Position numbers and translations under genes: made by a program
From: Burkholderiales bacterium
GTDB taxonomy: Bacteria; Pseudomonadota; Gammaproteobacteria; Burkholderiales; Casimicrobiaceae
Direction of reading: 5' to 3'
DNA: 64,000 nt
Assembly: GCA_025354165.1 (NCBI GenBank)
Contig: JANXNI010000052.1
Span: 62,001 to 126,000, forward strand
Notes under the pieces: generated by a model
Seen by the model: only the letters and a program-made list of their open reading frames with translations
Databases searched by the model: none
What the model was told of the DNA's origin: nothing
Shown: positions 17,769-28,543 of the stretch, piece by piece
Layout: every line of letters begins with the position of its first letter
Position numbering within the stretch: the first letter of the stretch is position 1

Positions 17769-20204
17769 ATGTCCGACATTAGCGCTGACGTCCCCAACAT
17801 CTTGTCCTATCCGCTGTTGCCGCTACGCGACGTTGTCGTGTTTCCGCACATGGTCATCCCTCTTTTTGTGGGCCGTCCCAAATCTATCAAAGCGCTCGAA
17901 GTCGCGATGGAAAGCGGTAAACACATCCTTCTGGTCGCGCAGAAATCTGCTGCCAAGGACGACCCATCGCCTGAGGATTTGTACGATACGGGCTGCGTCG
18001 CGACGGTTCTGCAAATGCTCAAACTGCCCGACGGTACTGTCAAGGTATTGGTCGAAGGATTGCATCGCGCGCTGCTGACCGCGCTGACCAACAACGGTGA
18101 GTTTTTCTCCGCCGAAGCTCAACCTATCGCATCCAGCGAAGAAGGCCCCGCTGAGGTTGAAGCGCTGCGCCGCGCGCTTCTCGCGAACTTCGATCAGTTT
18201 GTCAAACTCAACAAGAAAATCCCCGCAGAAATTCTCACGTCAATGGCGGGAATCGACGACGGTGGTCGCTTGGCTGACTCCATCGCTGCGCACCTTCCGT
18301 TGAAGCTTGAGCAAAAACAAGAAGTGCTGGAGCTGCCCTCGGTCGCCAAACGGATCGAGCACTTGATGGGCTTGATTGAGGCAGAAATCGACATTCTGCA
18401 AGTCGAAAAGCGCATCCGCGGTCGCGTTAAGCGTCAGATGGAAAAGAGCCAGCGCGAGTATTACCTGAATGAACAGGTTAAGGCCATTCAGAAAGAACTT
18501 GGCGATGGCGAAGATCAGGCTGAGATTGAAGAAATCTCGAAGAAAATAAAAGCGGCGGGCATGTCGAAAGAGGCTCTGGATAAGGCTGAAGCTGAGCTTA
18601 AAAAACTCAAGATGATGTCGCCGATGTCGGCAGAAGCAACCGTCATTCGCAACTACCTGGATGTGCTTACAGGCTTGCCGTGGAAAAAAAAGAGCAAGGT
18701 GTCCAAGGACTTGAACCGGGCTATCGATATCCTCGAAGCAGATCACTATGGCCTCGAAAAAGTCAAAGAGCGGATCACGGAATACCTCGCTGTGCACCAG
18801 CGCGTCGACAAGGTCAAAGCACCGATTCTTTGCCTCGTTGGGCCACCCGGTGTAGGTAAGACTTCACTCGGGCAATCGATCGCCCGTGCGACCAATCGCA
18901 AATACGTGCGTATGTCGCTAGGTGGCGTGCGCGACGAATCTGAAATTCGTGGTCATCGCCGGACTTACATCGGCTCGCTCCCGGGTAAAGTGTTGACTAA
19001 TTTGTCAAAAGTCGGCGTCCGCAACCCGCTCTTTCTGCTCGACGAAATTGACAAAATGGGCCAGGACTTCCGTGGTGATCCTGCGTCGGCGCTGCTTGAA
19101 GTGCTCGATCCCGAACAGAATCACACCTTCTCCGACCATTACGTTGAGGTTGACTTCGATCTCTCCGACGTGATGTTTGTCGCGACCGCGAACAGCTACA
19201 ACCTCCCGGCGCCGTTGCTGGACCGGATGGAAGTTATTCGGCTCTCAGGTTATACGGAGGATGAAAAAGTAAAAATCGCACAGAAATATTTGCTGCCGAA
19301 GCAGATTAAAAACAACGGGGTAAAGCCCGGTGAAATCGATGTCGTCGAAGACGCGATTCGCGATATCGTTCGCTACTACACGCGAGAGGCTGGTGTGCGC
19401 TCGCTTGAGCGCGAAATATCCAAACTGTGCCGCAAGACTATTAAGCAAACGATGACGCAAGCGAAGGTTCCTGGCAATAAGCAGGTAACCGCGGGTGTAG
19501 TCATCTCAGCCGCAAATCTGGCCGACTATTTGGGCGTGCGTAAATTCTCTTTCGGCATGGCTGAAAAAACAAACCAGATCGGTCAGGTCAATGGTTTGGC
19601 ATGGACCGAAGTCGGTGGAGATTTGCTCACCGTAGAGGCGGTCGCTCTGCCCGGCAAAGGCACGGTGCGTCAGACTGGAAAATTGGGCGACGTCATGCAG
19701 GAATCAGTAGCCGCCGCCGTTTCCGTGGTGCGCTCACGGGCGAAGCAACTCGGTATTAAGGCCGATTTCTATGAGAAGCACGATCTGCATTTGCACTTCC
19801 CGGAAGGCGCCGTGCCGAAGGATGGCCCTAGCGCGGGTATCGCTATCACTACGGCCATCGTATCGACCCTGACGGGCATTCCTGTGCGTGCAAACGTCGG
19901 TATGACCGGCGAGATTACGTTGCGTGGCGAAGTCCTACCGATCGGCGGACTTAAGGAAAAGCTGCTGGCTGCGCATCGCGGCGGCTTAACGCTCATTTTG
20001 ATACCCGAACAAAACATTAAAGATCTCACGGAAATCCCGGACAACATTAAGAATGTTCTAGAGATTCGGCCGGTCAAATGGATCGATGAAGTGTTATCCG
20101 CTGCACTCGAACATGCGCCGATTCCACTGGGTGACGAGGTGCCCGTGCCCGTAGCCGCGCAGAAAGATGCGGTTACTGGTACAGATGTTGTCGTCACACA
20201 TTAG
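17769..20204 (+). CDS. lon: Lon protease
   Basis: Homohexameric ATP-dependent serine protease for misfolded and regulatory proteins. Visible are the N-terminal LON substrate domain (LPLRDVVVFPHMVIPLFVGR), a coiled-coil segment, Walker A GPPGVGKT, Walker B FLLDEIDK, and the C-terminal protease domain with catalytic S688 in DGPSAGIA and the Lys of IGGLKEKLLAA. Length 811 is normal. It is the last of the tig-clpP-clpX-lon protease block. Confidence 0.97.
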   Translation: MSDISADVPNILSYPLLPLRDVVVFPHMVIPLFVGRPKSIKALEVAMESGKHILLVAQKSAAKDDPSPEDLYDTGCVATVLQMLKLPDGTVKVLVEGLHRALLTALTNNGEFFSAEAQPIASSEEGPAEVEALRRALLANFDQFVKLNKKIPAEILTSMAGIDDGGRLADSIAAHLPLKLEQKQEVLELPSVAKRIEHLMGLIEAEIDILQVEKRIRGRVKRQMEKSQREYYLNEQVKAIQKELGDGEDQAEIEEISKKIKAAGMSKEALDKAEAELKKLKMMSPMSAEATVIRNYLDVLTGLPWKKKSKVSKDLNRAIDILEADHYGLEKVKERITEYLAVHQRVDKVKAPILCLVGPPGVGKTSLGQSIARATNRKYVRMSLGGVRDESEIRGHRRTYIGSLPGKVLTNLSKVGVRNPLFLLDEIDKMGQDFRGDPASALLEVLDPEQNHTFSDHYVEVDFDLSDVMFVATANSYNLPAPLLDRMEVIRLSGYTEDEKVKIAQKYLLPKQIKNNGVKPGEIDVVEDAIRDIVRYYTREAGVRSLEREISKLCRKTIKQTMTQAKVPGNKQVTAGVVISAANLADYLGVRKFSFGMAEKTNQIGQVNGLAWTEVGGDLLTVEAVALPGKGTVRQTGKLGDVMQESVAAAVSVVRSRAKQLGIKADFYEKHDLHLHFPEGAVPKDGPSAGIAITTAIVSTLTGIPVRANVGMTGEITLRGEVLPIGGLKEKLLAAHRGGLTLILIPEQNIKDLTEIPDNIKNVLEIRPVKWIDEVLSAALEHAPIPLGDEVPVPVAAQKDAVTGTDVVVTH

Positions 20205-20363
20205 GCCGAGCCAATCAGGCAGCGGCGCGGCGCGGGTTTCGTAGTAGACTCGCGCCCTACGATTTCAAACCATGTCTATGTCGTGCCGTGTCGTTAAACC
20301 GATTGGCGGATGAGACGAATATCTTGAACTAGTCCAAACAATTGCTGAAAGGGGACAAACAAT

Positions 20364-20636
20364 ATGAATAAAGCAGAACTGATCGAGAGCATCGCCAAGA
20401 GCGCTGACGTTTCGAAGGCGGCGGCAACACGAGCACTCGACGCCACTATCAAGGCCGTTTCGATCGCTTTGAAAAAAGGTGATGTAGTTACCCTCGTTGG
20501 TTTCGGTAGCTTTTATGTCGGCAAACGTACTGCCCGTACCGGTCGTAATCCACGCACGGGTGCCGCAATCAAGATCAAGGCAGCGAAAGTTCCAAAGTTC
20601 CGCGCTGGCAAAGCTTTGAAAGATGCGATAAACTAA
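20364..20636 (+). CDS. hupB: HU family DNA-binding protein
   Basis: Small histone-like protein that bends and compacts DNA. The 90-residue length, the N-terminal [21 protein letters not shown] and the DNA-binding arm [14 protein letters not shown] are standard for HU-beta. A strong AAAGGGG ribosome binding site precedes the ATG. The position directly after lon is common in proteobacteria. Confidence 0.96.
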   Translation: MNKAELIESIAKSADVSKAAATRALDATIKAVSIALKKGDVVTLVGFGSFYVGKRTARTGRNPRTGAAIKIKAAKVPKFRAGKALKDAIN

Positions 20637-20645
20637 TGGGCTTGC

Positions 20646-20679
20646 TTGGATGAATTAATTAACGAGTTAATTCTTCCAA
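20646..20679 (+). other. AT-rich hairpin after hupB
   Basis: TTGGATGAATTAA (20646-20658) and TTAATTCTTCCAA (20667-20679) pair over 13 bp with one mismatch around an 8-nt loop, starting 10 nt after the hupB stop. There is no following T-run. It could end or stabilise the hupB transcript. Confidence 0.55.
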
Positions 20680-20722
20680 CCGCTGAGTTTTGGGATTCCT
20701 AACCGATTCCAGAGTTCCAAGC

Positions 20723-20798
20723 GGGTGCTTAGCTCAGTTGGTAGAGCGTCGCCCTTACAAGGCGAATGTCGGGGGTTCGAGCCCCTCAGCACCCACCA
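20723..20798 (+). tRNA. tRNA-Val (anticodon UAC)
   Basis: A 76-nt tRNA: GGGTGCT pairs with AGCACCC, discriminator A and encoded CCA follow. Anticodon stem TCGCC/GGCGA holds loop CTTACAA with anticodon TAC. It lies between hupB and tRNA-Asp. Confidence 0.97.
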
Positions 20799-20832
20799 AA
20801 TGACATGAGCGCGAAAGCGTAAGTAGTTCATA

Positions 20833-20909
20833 GGAGTGGTAGTTCAGTTGGTTAGAATACCGGCCTGTCACGCCGGGGGTCGCGGGTTCGAGTCCCGTCC
20901 ACTCCGCCA
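20833..20909 (+). tRNA. tRNA-Asp (anticodon GUC)
   Basis: A 77-nt tRNA: GGAGTGG pairs with CCACTCC, discriminator G and encoded CCA follow. The anticodon loop CTGTCAC gives GTC. A terminator hairpin follows 16 nt later. Confidence 0.97.
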
Positions 20910-20925
20910 ACAAAAAGACACAATC

Positions 20926-20952
20926 AAGGCGAACGATAGTTCGCCTTTTTTG
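20926..20952 (+). terminator. Rho-independent terminator after tRNA-Asp
   Basis: AAGGCGAAC and GTTCGCCTT form a 9-bp stem around GATA, followed by a run of T. It ends the tRNA-Val/tRNA-Asp transcript before ppiD. Confidence 0.9.
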
Positions 20953-21067
20953 TATCTGATGTCCTAGTTGAGTCTGGCACCGAATGCCACAACGCGGGGC
21001 GAGCTTCCGAGGCAACGGTTAAGTCCCTGCCAGCATCGCACCGCAACACCGTAACGAAGAGAAAAGC

Positions 21068-23026
21068 ATGTTTGATTTCGTCCACAAGAACAAACGAATC
21101 GTTCAGTTCATCCTTGCATTGATGGTGTTGCCGTTTGCGTTTGTCGGGGTAGACAGCTACGTGCGCAATATGAGCAGCGATAAAGATGTTGCGACGGTTG
21201 GCGGGCAAAGCATCACGCCACAAGATTTCGAGAACGCGCTACGCTCACAGCAAGAACGTATGCGCCAAATGCTGGGTAAAAATTTTGATCCTACGATGTT
21301 TGACAACCCGGAAGTTCGCCAACAGGTGCTCGATGGTCTGGTTAATCAACGCTTGCTGGCTGCATCGGGTCAGGAGCTGAAACTCACCGCGCCGGATGCG
21401 CTTTTGCAAAAGACCATTCTCGAAATCCCTGATTTTCAGGATGGCGGAAAATTCTCCCCAGCAAAATACGATGAGGTGCTCAAGCTCAATGGCTTGAATC
21501 GCATGAGCTACGAACAGCGGCTGCGTGGCGATCTCGCACAGCAGCCCATTCAGGACGCGCTTTCTCGCAGTAATCTCACAAGCACCGCTCAGGTTGGCTT
21601 GTTCCAGCGTTTGACCGAACAGGCGAGGGAGATTCAGGTCGCCGCTATTGACGTAAACACGTTCATGCCGCTGGCTAAAGTCGAAGACGCACAGATCAAA
21701 GCAGAATACGAAAAGAGCCCCGATTCGTATCGCGCGCCGGAGCAGGTGAAGATCGAGTATGTGATGCTCAATCAGACTGCGTTCATGGCAAGCGCTGTGG
21801 TGACACCAGAAGAGCTAAAGGCTGAGTACGATAAGCGCCTCAAGGAATTCTCGGCCCCAGAAGAACGCCGCGCCAGCCATATCTTGTTGTCGGTAGAAAA
21901 AGATGAAAAGGGACAACCGAAAACTGCCTCGAAGGACGCTGCGAAGGCGGAGGCTGAGGCCATCATCAAACAAGTCGGCACGTCGGCTGAAAAATTTGCT
22001 GAGCTCGCCAAAACAAAATCGAAGGATCCGGGTTCCGCTGCGCAGGGCGGCGATCTGGGATTCTTCGGACGCGGTCAGATGGTGAAACCATTCGAGGACG
22101 CCGTTTACTCGATGAAGCCGGGCGAGATACGCGGCCCGATTGAATCAGACTTTGGTTTTCACATCATTCGTTTGACCGAAGTAAAAGCGGAGCGCACGCG
22201 CCCACTCGACGAAGTCCGCGCGCAGATCGAATCTGAACTCAAACAACAAAAGGCCAATAAACTCTTTGCCGAGAACGCGGAGAAATTTCAGAACCGCGTT
22301 TACGAGCAAGGCGACAGCTACGCAAAGATTGCTGAAGAGTTGAAGCTTGAGGTCAAAAAAACCGACTGGCTGACGCGCGCACAAGTGCAGGCCATCGCGG
22401 CTGGTAACCAGAAATTTGCGCAGACCGTATTTGCTCCCGCCAACGTCGCGGCCAAGAAAAATTCGGAAGCGATCGACCTCGGCAACAACAGCCTGATCTC
22501 GGCACGGGTGCTCGAATACAAACCTTCCGCGGTGCGCCCGCTAGAAGATGTACGTGCCCAAATCAGCTTGCAATTGCAACGCAAATTGGCGGGTGAACTG
22601 GCTGCCAAGGCCGGTGCAGAAAAGGTCGCAGCGATTTCCGCTGGCAAAGACGCAGGCCTGACGTTTGGCCCGGCACAAAAGCTCACACGTCAGGCTCCGC
22701 TGCCAAACGTCAATCAAGCGCTGGCGAAGGGCGTTTTTGCCGCTGACGTTAGCAAGGGGCCAGCGGTTGTGGGTGGCCCTAACGATGCCGGTGGTTATGC
22801 CGTTGCCAAAGTGTTGAAGGTTATCGAGCCTGAAGCTGCAGACGCCGAAAAATTGAAATCTCTTGGCCAGCGGTTGGCTGGTCAAGGCGGCGCAGATCTG
22901 AGCAACGCTTATCTCGTTGCTTTAAAAGAGCGCATCAAGGTCGAGATCAAAAATAATGCCATTCCTGCGGCCCCCGACAAATCTGAAAAATCAGATAAAG
23001 CGGGCGGCGGCAAGTCGCCCGGCTAA
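21068..23026 (+). CDS. ppiD: PpiD-type periplasmic peptidyl-prolyl isomerase (SurA-N/PpiC domains)
   Basis: Membrane-anchored periplasmic folding chaperone. The N-terminus has one membrane anchor (RIVQFILALMVLPFAFVGV), then a SurA-like chaperone domain, and a parvulin domain in the middle (RRASHILLSVEKDE, GGDLGFFGRGQMVKPFEDAV, ESDFGFHIIRL). At 652 residues it has the usual PpiD length. ATG 21068 is preceded by GAAGAG. The Lys/Ser-rich end is low complexity. Confidence 0.92.
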   Translation: MFDFVHKNKRIVQFILALMVLPFAFVGVDSYVRNMSSDKDVATVGGQSITPQDFENALRSQQERMRQMLGKNFDPTMFDNPEVRQQVLDGLVNQRLLAASGQELKLTAPDALLQKTILEIPDFQDGGKFSPAKYDEVLKLNGLNRMSYEQRLRGDLAQQPIQDALSRSNLTSTAQVGLFQRLTEQAREIQVAAIDVNTFMPLAKVEDAQIKAEYEKSPDSYRAPEQVKIEYVMLNQTAFMASAVVTPEELKAEYDKRLKEFSAPEERRASHILLSVEKDEKGQPKTASKDAAKAEAEAIIKQVGTSAEKFAELAKTKSKDPGSAAQGGDLGFFGRGQMVKPFEDAVYSMKPGEIRGPIESDFGFHIIRLTEVKAERTRPLDEVRAQIESELKQQKANKLFAENAEKFQNRVYEQGDSYAKIAEELKLEVKKTDWLTRAQVQAIAAGNQKFAQTVFAPANVAAKKNSEAIDLGNNSLISARVLEYKPSAVRPLEDVRAQISLQLQRKLAGELAAKAGAEKVAAISAGKDAGLTFGPAQKLTRQAPLPNVNQALAKGVFAADVSKGPAVVGGPNDAGGYAVAKVLKVIEPEAADAEKLKSLGQRLAGQGGADLSNAYLVALKERIKVEIKNNAIPAAPDKSEKSDKAGGGKSPG

Positions 23027-23106
23027 CTCGCCTTAACTTACTGTGCGCGCTCCGAGCTGACCTGGATCGCGCGCCGTGCGTAAAATAGCGCTTTTGGGAA
23101 TTTCAC

Positions 23107-24576
23107 ATGCGCATTCGCGCCAAAGCCCTTACCTTTGACGACGTTCTGCTCGTCCCCGGCCAGTCCAGTGTTCTGCCTCGCGATGTTGACCTCGCGACCC
23201 CACTCACCCGCTCCATCCGTCTGAATCTGCCGCTGCTGTCGGCTGCGATGGATACGGTGACCGAATCGCGTCTCGCGATCGCGATGGCGCAAGCTGGCGG
23301 CGTTGGCGTCATTCATAAAAATTTCACGGCAAAGCTGCAAGCCCTTGAGGTGAGCCGCGTGAAACGATTTGAATCGGGCGTGCTTAAGGATCCCATCACC
23401 GTCCCGCCGACCTTGCCGGTGCGCGACGTGCTCGCCATTACTCGCGAGCATCGTGTATCCGGTCTGCCAGTCGTTGAAGGCAATAAAGTCGTAGGTATCG
23501 TCACCAATCGCGACCTGCGTTTTGAGCCGGAACTCGACCAACCCGTTTCTGCGATCATGACGCCCGCGTCGAAGCTGGTGACCGTGCGCGAAGGCGAAAG
23601 CATCGAAGTGGCGAAAGCGCTGATGCACAAGCACCGCCTTGAGCGCGTGCTGGTCGTTAACGAGAAATTTGAGTTGCGCGGTCTTATCACCGTCAAAGAT
23701 ATCCTCAAGTCCACCGAGCACCCGCTTGCCTGCAAGGATCAGTTTGGTCGCTTGCGTGTCGGCGCGGCTGTTGGCGTTGCCGAAGGCACCGAAGAGCGTG
23801 TTGAATTGCTATTGGCGGCTGGTGCGGATTTCCTTGTCATCGACACGGCTCACGGTCACTCCAAAGGCGTAATTGATCGCGTTCGTTGGGCCAAACAAAA
23901 TTATCCTGACGCCCAAATCATCGCAGGCAACATCGCCACGGCTGAGGCCGCACGCGCGCTGGCGGATGCAGGGGCTGATGCAGTCAAGGTCGGTATCGGC
24001 CCAGGCGCTATTTGCACCACGCGTATCGTGACTGGCGTTGGTGTGCCCCAGATTACCGCGATTGCCGACGTCGCCAAGGGCTTGGCCGGCACGGACATTC
24101 CGCTGATCGCCGACGGTGGCATTCGTTATTCCGGTGACATCGCCAAGGCAATCGCAGCGGGTGCCCATTGCGTCATGCTGGGAAGTATGTTTGCGGGCAC
24201 CGAAGAAGCGCCGGGCGACATCGTATTGTTTCAGGGCCGCAGCTACAAAAGCTTCCGCGGCATGGGCAGTCTCGGCGCGATGCAACAAGGCAGCGCGGAT
24301 CGCTACTTTCAGGACAGCGCACCAAACAACCCGAACACCGCCAAACTGGTTCCGGAAGGCGTCGAAGCACAAGTGCCATTCAAAGGCAGCGTCGCCAACG
24401 TTATTTTCCAGATGGAGGGCGGTTTGCGCGCTTCCATGCACTACTGCGGCTGCATCACACTAGACGAGATGCGCACACGCGCAGAATTTTCAGAAATCAC
24501 CTCCGCTGGCATTCGTGAATCCCATGTTCACGATGTCAGCATCACGAAAGAAGCCCCGAACTACCATGTTGACTAG
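23107..24576 (+). CDS. guaB: IMP dehydrogenase
   Basis: Oxidises IMP to XMP with NAD, the committed step of GMP synthesis. The catalytic cysteine is C303 in GPGAICTTR; two CBS domains lie between about residues 90 and 205 ([20 protein letters not shown]), and [17 protein letters not shown] and GMGSLGAM mark the phosphate and flap regions. Length 489 is normal. guaA follows after one intervening gene. Confidence 0.97.
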   Translation: MRIRAKALTFDDVLLVPGQSSVLPRDVDLATPLTRSIRLNLPLLSAAMDTVTESRLAIAMAQAGGVGVIHKNFTAKLQALEVSRVKRFESGVLKDPITVPPTLPVRDVLAITREHRVSGLPVVEGNKVVGIVTNRDLRFEPELDQPVSAIMTPASKLVTVREGESIEVAKALMHKHRLERVLVVNEKFELRGLITVKDILKSTEHPLACKDQFGRLRVGAAVGVAEGTEERVELLLAAGADFLVIDTAHGHSKGVIDRVRWAKQNYPDAQIIAGNIATAEAARALADAGADAVKVGIGPGAICTTRIVTGVGVPQITAIADVAKGLAGTDIPLIADGGIRYSGDIAKAIAAGAHCVMLGSMFAGTEEAPGDIVLFQGRSYKSFRGMGSLGAMQQGSADRYFQDSAPNNPNTAKLVPEGVEAQVPFKGSVANVIFQMEGGLRASMHYCGCITLDEMRTRAEFSEITSAGIRESHVHDVSITKEAPNYHVD

Positions 24577-25138
24577 TATTTCCCGCATTGCGCTCGTCGC
24601 GATCCTCGCTTGCACGACGCTCACCGCACAGGCCGATGAGCTCACACCTGCCAAACGTACGCAAATTAAAACTCTGCTCGAAGTCACAGGCATCAAGGCG
24701 ATCTCTGAACAGATCGCCAACAACACCGTGCAAAGCTGGGCACCCGGAATCAAGCAACTGGATCCCAAGTTCCCGGACAAAGGATTAGCGATTGCTCGGG
24801 ACGCTTTTCTGGCCAGTCTGAACACGAAAATCGACACACCGGGCGGATTAATTGAACAAGTGACGCTCGTTTATCACAATACGTTTAGCGGGCCGGAAAT
24901 CGCCGATTTGTTGAAGTTCTATCAAAGCCCGGTCGGTAAAAAACTGCTCGCGAATCAGGCGAAAGTTAACGGCGAAACGTTCCAGACCGCGATGAAATGG
25001 GCCGACTCCATGTCTGCTGACATCGACCAGCGAATCGAAGCTGGACTGAAAAAAGAAGGGCTCAAACTGCCTGAGCCACCGAAGACGGCACCCGGCGCAC
25101 CCGCCGCAGGTGGCACGCAACCTCCCGCCAAAAAATAG
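24566..25138 (+). CDS. DUF2059 domain secreted protein
   Basis: Begins with a signal peptide ([16 protein letters not shown]) and carries the DUF2059 core near the C-terminal half ([25 protein letters not shown]). Function of the family is not established. ATG 24566 overlaps the guaB stop by 11 nt, suggesting translational coupling; the open frame extends up to 24515 inside guaB. The C-terminus is Pro/Ala-rich. A terminator follows. Confidence 0.8.
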   Translation: MLTSISRIALVAILACTTLTAQADELTPAKRTQIKTLLEVTGIKAISEQIANNTVQSWAPGIKQLDPKFPDKGLAIARDAFLASLNTKIDTPGGLIEQVTLVYHNTFSGPEIADLLKFYQSPVGKKLLANQAKVNGETFQTAMKWADSMSADIDQRIEAGLKKEGLKLPEPPKTAPGAPAAGGTQPPAKK

Positions 25139-25149
25139 CGGCAATGAAC

Positions 25150-25172
25150 AAGGGGCCTCGCGGCCCCTTTGT
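25150..25172 (+). terminator. Hairpin terminator between the DUF2059 gene and guaA
   Basis: AAGGGGCC, loop TCGC, GGCCCCTT, then a short T-containing run (TTGTGTTT). The stem is strong but the T-run is weak. It separates guaB-DUF2059 from guaA. Confidence 0.7.
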
Positions 25173-25212
25173 GTTTCAGCCCCAGCTTTTTAACGTACTT
25201 AGCGAGATCACC

Positions 25213-26793
25213 ATGGCACGCGGCATCCTCATTCTTGATTTTGGTTCGCAGGTTACGCAGCTCATCGCACGCCGAGTGCGTGAAATGGGCGTGTACTGCG
25301 AGCTGCATCCGAACGACGTGTCGGACGAGTTCATTCGCGAATACAACCCCGAAGGCATCATCCTCTCGGGCAGTCACGCCAGCACCTATGAAGCGCATGA
25401 TTTGCGTGCGCCCGCCGCCGTCTTCACGCAGGGCGTTCCCGTGCTTGGCATCTGCTACGGCATGTTCACCATGACCGTGCAACTGGGCGGCAAAGTGGAG
25501 GCCAGCGATCATCGTGAATTCGGTCATGCCGAAGTTCGCGCACGCGGCCATACGCGGTTTCTGGAAGGCATTGAAGACGCGAAGAACGAAGACGGGCACG
25601 GCCTTTTGCATGTCTGGATGAGTCACGGCGACAAAGTCACTGAGATGCCGCCAGGATTTAAGCTCATGGCTTCCACGCTGAGTTGTCCTGTCGCCGGTAT
25701 GGCCGATGAAGTGCGCAATTTTTACGGCGTGCAATTTCACCCCGAAGTGACGCACAGCAAACAAGGCACAGCGATGTTGCGTCGTTTTGTGCTGGACATT
25801 TGCGCCGCCGAGCCGTCATGGACAATGCCGAATTACATCGACACGGCGGTCGCGAAAATTCGCGAGGCAGTTGGCAAGGATGAGGTGATACTGGGTCTCT
25901 CCGGTGGCGTTGATTCCAGCGTTGCTGCGGCGCTAATCCACCGGGCGATTGGTCCACAACTCACCTGTGTATTCGTTGATCATGGACTGTTGCGCTTAAA
26001 CGAGGGCGCGATGGTGATGGACATGTTCGCGCGCAATTTAGGCGTAAAAGTCATCGCCGTTGACGCCAGCGAGCAATTCCTCGGTCACCTCAAGGGTGTG
26101 ACTGACCCCGAGGCCAAACGCAAAATTATCGGCCGCGAATTCGTTGAAGTGTTTCAGGCAGAAGCGAAAAAACTGCCCGCTGCGAAGTGGTTAGCGCAAG
26201 GCACGATTTATCCCGACGTGATCGAAAGTGCGGGCGCAAAAACCAAAAAAGCCAACACGATCAAGAGTCATCATAATGTGGGGGGATTGCCGGAAACGCT
26301 CAATCTGAAACTGCTCGAACCGCTGCGTGAATTGTTCAAGGATGAAGTTCGCGAACTCGGCGTCGCGCTTGGTCTGCCGCGTGAAATGGTCTATCGTCAT
26401 CCATTTCCCGGCCCCGGTTTGGGTGTGCGAATTCTGGGCGAAGTGACGCGTCCAGCTGCTGATTTGTTGCGTCGCGCAGATGCGATTTTTATTGAAGAAT
26501 TGCGCAACACCAAAGACTCCGAAGGCCGGAGCTGGTACGACCTCACCGCGCAAGCCTTCGCAGTGTTCCTTCCAGTGAAAAGCGTCGGCGTCATGGGCGA
26601 TGGCCGCACGTACGAAAACGTGGTGGCATTGCGCGCCGTACAAACCACCGATTTCATGACCGCGCATTGGGCAGAACTGCCGCATTCGCTGCTCGGTAAA
26701 GTCTCGAACCGCATCATCAACGAAGTGCGTGGTTTTAACCGCGTGGTCTACGATATTTCAGGAAAACCACCGGCCACGATTGAGTGGGAATAG
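25213..26793 (+). CDS. guaA: GMP synthase (glutamine-hydrolysing)
   Basis: Aminates XMP to GMP. The class I glutaminase domain has the nucleophile C81 in LGICYG and the His/Glu of VQFHPEV; the ATP pyrophosphatase P-loop [12 protein letters not shown] follows, and the C-terminal dimerisation domain ends KPPATIEWE as in other GuaA. ATG 25213 gives the standard N-terminus [12 protein letters not shown]; the open frame extends upstream to 25144 through the terminator and is not used. Confidence 0.97.
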   Translation: MARGILILDFGSQVTQLIARRVREMGVYCELHPNDVSDEFIREYNPEGIILSGSHASTYEAHDLRAPAAVFTQGVPVLGICYGMFTMTVQLGGKVEASDHREFGHAEVRARGHTRFLEGIEDAKNEDGHGLLHVWMSHGDKVTEMPPGFKLMASTLSCPVAGMADEVRNFYGVQFHPEVTHSKQGTAMLRRFVLDICAAEPSWTMPNYIDTAVAKIREAVGKDEVILGLSGGVDSSVAAALIHRAIGPQLTCVFVDHGLLRLNEGAMVMDMFARNLGVKVIAVDASEQFLGHLKGVTDPEAKRKIIGREFVEVFQAEAKKLPAAKWLAQGTIYPDVIESAGAKTKKANTIKSHHNVGGLPETLNLKLLEPLRELFKDEVRELGVALGLPREMVYRHPFPGPGLGVRILGEVTRPAADLLRRADAIFIEELRNTKDSEGRSWYDLTAQAFAVFLPVKSVGVMGDGRTYENVVALRAVQTTDFMTAHWAELPHSLLGKVSNRIINEVRGFNRVVYDISGKPPATIEWE

Positions 26794-26842
26794 CGCATCT
26801 CCGCGATTTTCAGCGCGCTCTTTCGCAGATAGAAGTTGATCA

Positions 26843-26954
26843 GCTTTTTCATGAAACGACCACCACGTAGGGGCCGTGCGCGTTTTATGGCGATTGTCGA
26901 TTTTTACGAAAATGAGGGTGCAGCCCCTGATTAGCGGGCATTTCAGATAAAAGC
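26843..26954. repeat. 112-bp dyad-symmetric element, copy 2
   Basis: Left arm 26843-26869 (GCTTTTTC...), GGGGCC 26870-26875, 46-nt core 26876-26921 with GTCGAT at core positions 21-26, AGCCCC 26922-26927, right arm 26928-26954 (...ATAAAAGC). It fills the guaA-mltF gap between two convergent genes. Confidence 0.85.
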
Positions 26955-27043
26955 TGAAAATAATTGGGAGTCAGAAACGCCCTTGCGACGGCAGACGTTT
27001 TTTTAAAAGTTTTACTAATTTGCGCAGCTCATTCCGCCGTCTT

Positions 27044-28474
27044 TTAATTCGACGCAGCTCGCAGTTTCGGTTGATAAGGCGCTTCCAGCCGCAGCAACAC
27101 ATCGTAGTAAGCGCGCACTGACTCGACGTAATCCACCGGCATGCCGCAGCGGCAAGGCCCTGTCTTGAACTGCGCGGCAATTTCCGGCTTTATCAGAAGC
27201 GGCAAATGACGCCGCACATCGGGCCACATATCCGGATTCTTCCTGGCGCGCTGCGTCAGAATGCGAGCGTTCTCCACGTGCGCCAGGCCGATGTTGTAGG
27301 CAGCGAGCGCAAACCAGGTTTTGTCCGGTTCCTGAATGCGCGCCGCGAGGCCATTTCGTTTCAATTCCATCAGGTAGCGCGCTCCTCCCAAAATCGACGA
27401 ACGCGGATCAAGCCGATCCACGTTGTAGCGCCGCGCTGTATCTTCGGTGAATTGCATGATGCCGCGCACGCCGGTCTCGGAGGTCGCGTCGGTCTCCCAA
27501 TGCGATTCCTGATATGACACCGCCGCCAGCAACCGCCATTCGATGCCGTAGGTTTCCTGCGCCTGCTGAAACCACGTACGGTATCGCGGCAGCACGGTGT
27601 TCACGCGTTCGCTGAACACCTCGATATCGACCGGACTGATTTTTTGCGGAAATCCGAAATAGCGATCGAGAACCCGCGCGATTTGCCCGTCCCGCGTGAT
27701 GCGCGTCAGGAACGCATTCGCGCTGTCACGCACGGCCGTTGCATCGTGCGCAAACAGCCAGACACGGGACATTGCGGGTTGCACGACGAAGGCCCGCTGC
27801 GCGTCGTAATGAAAATGCCGACTCGCGTTGAAGGTGTCCTCTTCAACGATGGCGTATTGCACCTCGTCGTCACCCACAGCCGAGATCAGCGATTCATCGT
27901 CGTTCTTCGTATCCTCGACGAACGAAATCGTCGGGTTCTTCCGCCGCAGTTCGGTCATGCGCGGATGCGTGTAGATACGCGAACTCACAACCACACGCTT
28001 CGGAAACACCTCGGCTAACGATTTTGGCGTGAATTTCTGCGGCGAATTGAGCAGGACCCAGGCACTTTCCTGGTACCGCGCTTTGGTTGCAATCTCGGTG
28101 GTGCTCAGTCCATCGACCGTGTTGCCCATCGCCACCACGTCCACCTCGCCGCGTAACAGGGCGAGCCGCGCAGCATCGGGCGTGGCGAATGTTTTGATCT
28201 CAAGCGGGGTGTTTTGCGTTTTTGCAAATGCACTGATGAGGTCGTACTCAAGCCCCGCCAATTCACCGTTCGGATCGGTGTAATAAATCGTTGGATGCAC
28301 CATCAGTGCGGCGCGCAGCGGCGGTTTCGATGCGCCGTTTAAATCGTTCACGGGCGGCGAGGTAGAACTCACCGCGCGCGTCTCGACCCACGTCAAAATT
28401 TTGACGGGCAGCAACAGGGCGGCGATCGCAGCCAATACGGCAAGGACGACCGCGACAACGCGGAACCGGGGCAT
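27044..28474 (-). CDS. mltF: Membrane-bound lytic transglycosylase F-like protein
   Basis: Cuts peptidoglycan glycan strands with formation of 1,6-anhydro ends. The N-terminus has a membrane anchor or signal (VVAVVLAVLAAIAALLL), then a periplasmic solute-binding (SBP_bac_3) domain, then an SLT domain with the catalytic Glu in AVSYQESHW and the motif GVRGIMQFTEDTA. The two-domain order and length of 476 fit MltF. The C-terminal 40 residues include CRCG, of unknown meaning. Confidence 0.92.
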   Translation of the reverse strand: MPRFRVVAVVLAVLAAIAALLLPVKILTWVETRAVSSTSPPVNDLNGASKPPLRAALMVHPTIYYTDPNGELAGLEYDLISAFAKTQNTPLEIKTFATPDAARLALLRGEVDVVAMGNTVDGLSTTEIATKARYQESAWVLLNSPQKFTPKSLAEVFPKRVVVSSRIYTHPRMTELRRKNPTISFVEDTKNDDESLISAVGDDEVQYAIVEEDTFNASRHFHYDAQRAFVVQPAMSRVWLFAHDATAVRDSANAFLTRITRDGQIARVLDRYFGFPQKISPVDIEVFSERVNTVLPRYRTWFQQAQETYGIEWRLLAAVSYQESHWETDATSETGVRGIMQFTEDTARRYNVDRLDPRSSILGGARYLMELKRNGLAARIQEPDKTWFALAAYNIGLAHVENARILTQRARKNPDMWPDVRRHLPLLIKPEIAAQFKTGPCRCGMPVDYVESVRAYYDVLLRLEAPYQPKLRAASN

Positions 28475-28530
28475 CAGGTGGGGTAGGGCTTCAGGCGCAG
28501 GGATTCAGGGCTTTGGAGTATACGAGGCCC

Positions 28531-28536
28531 TATAAT
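28531..28536 (+). promoter_or_regulatory. Consensus -10 element of ffs
   Basis: An exact TATAAT lies 8 bp upstream of the SRP RNA 5' end. No good -35 hexamer is seen at the usual distance (TTGGAG at 28513 is too close). Confidence 0.6.
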
Positions 28537-28543
28537 CACAAGT

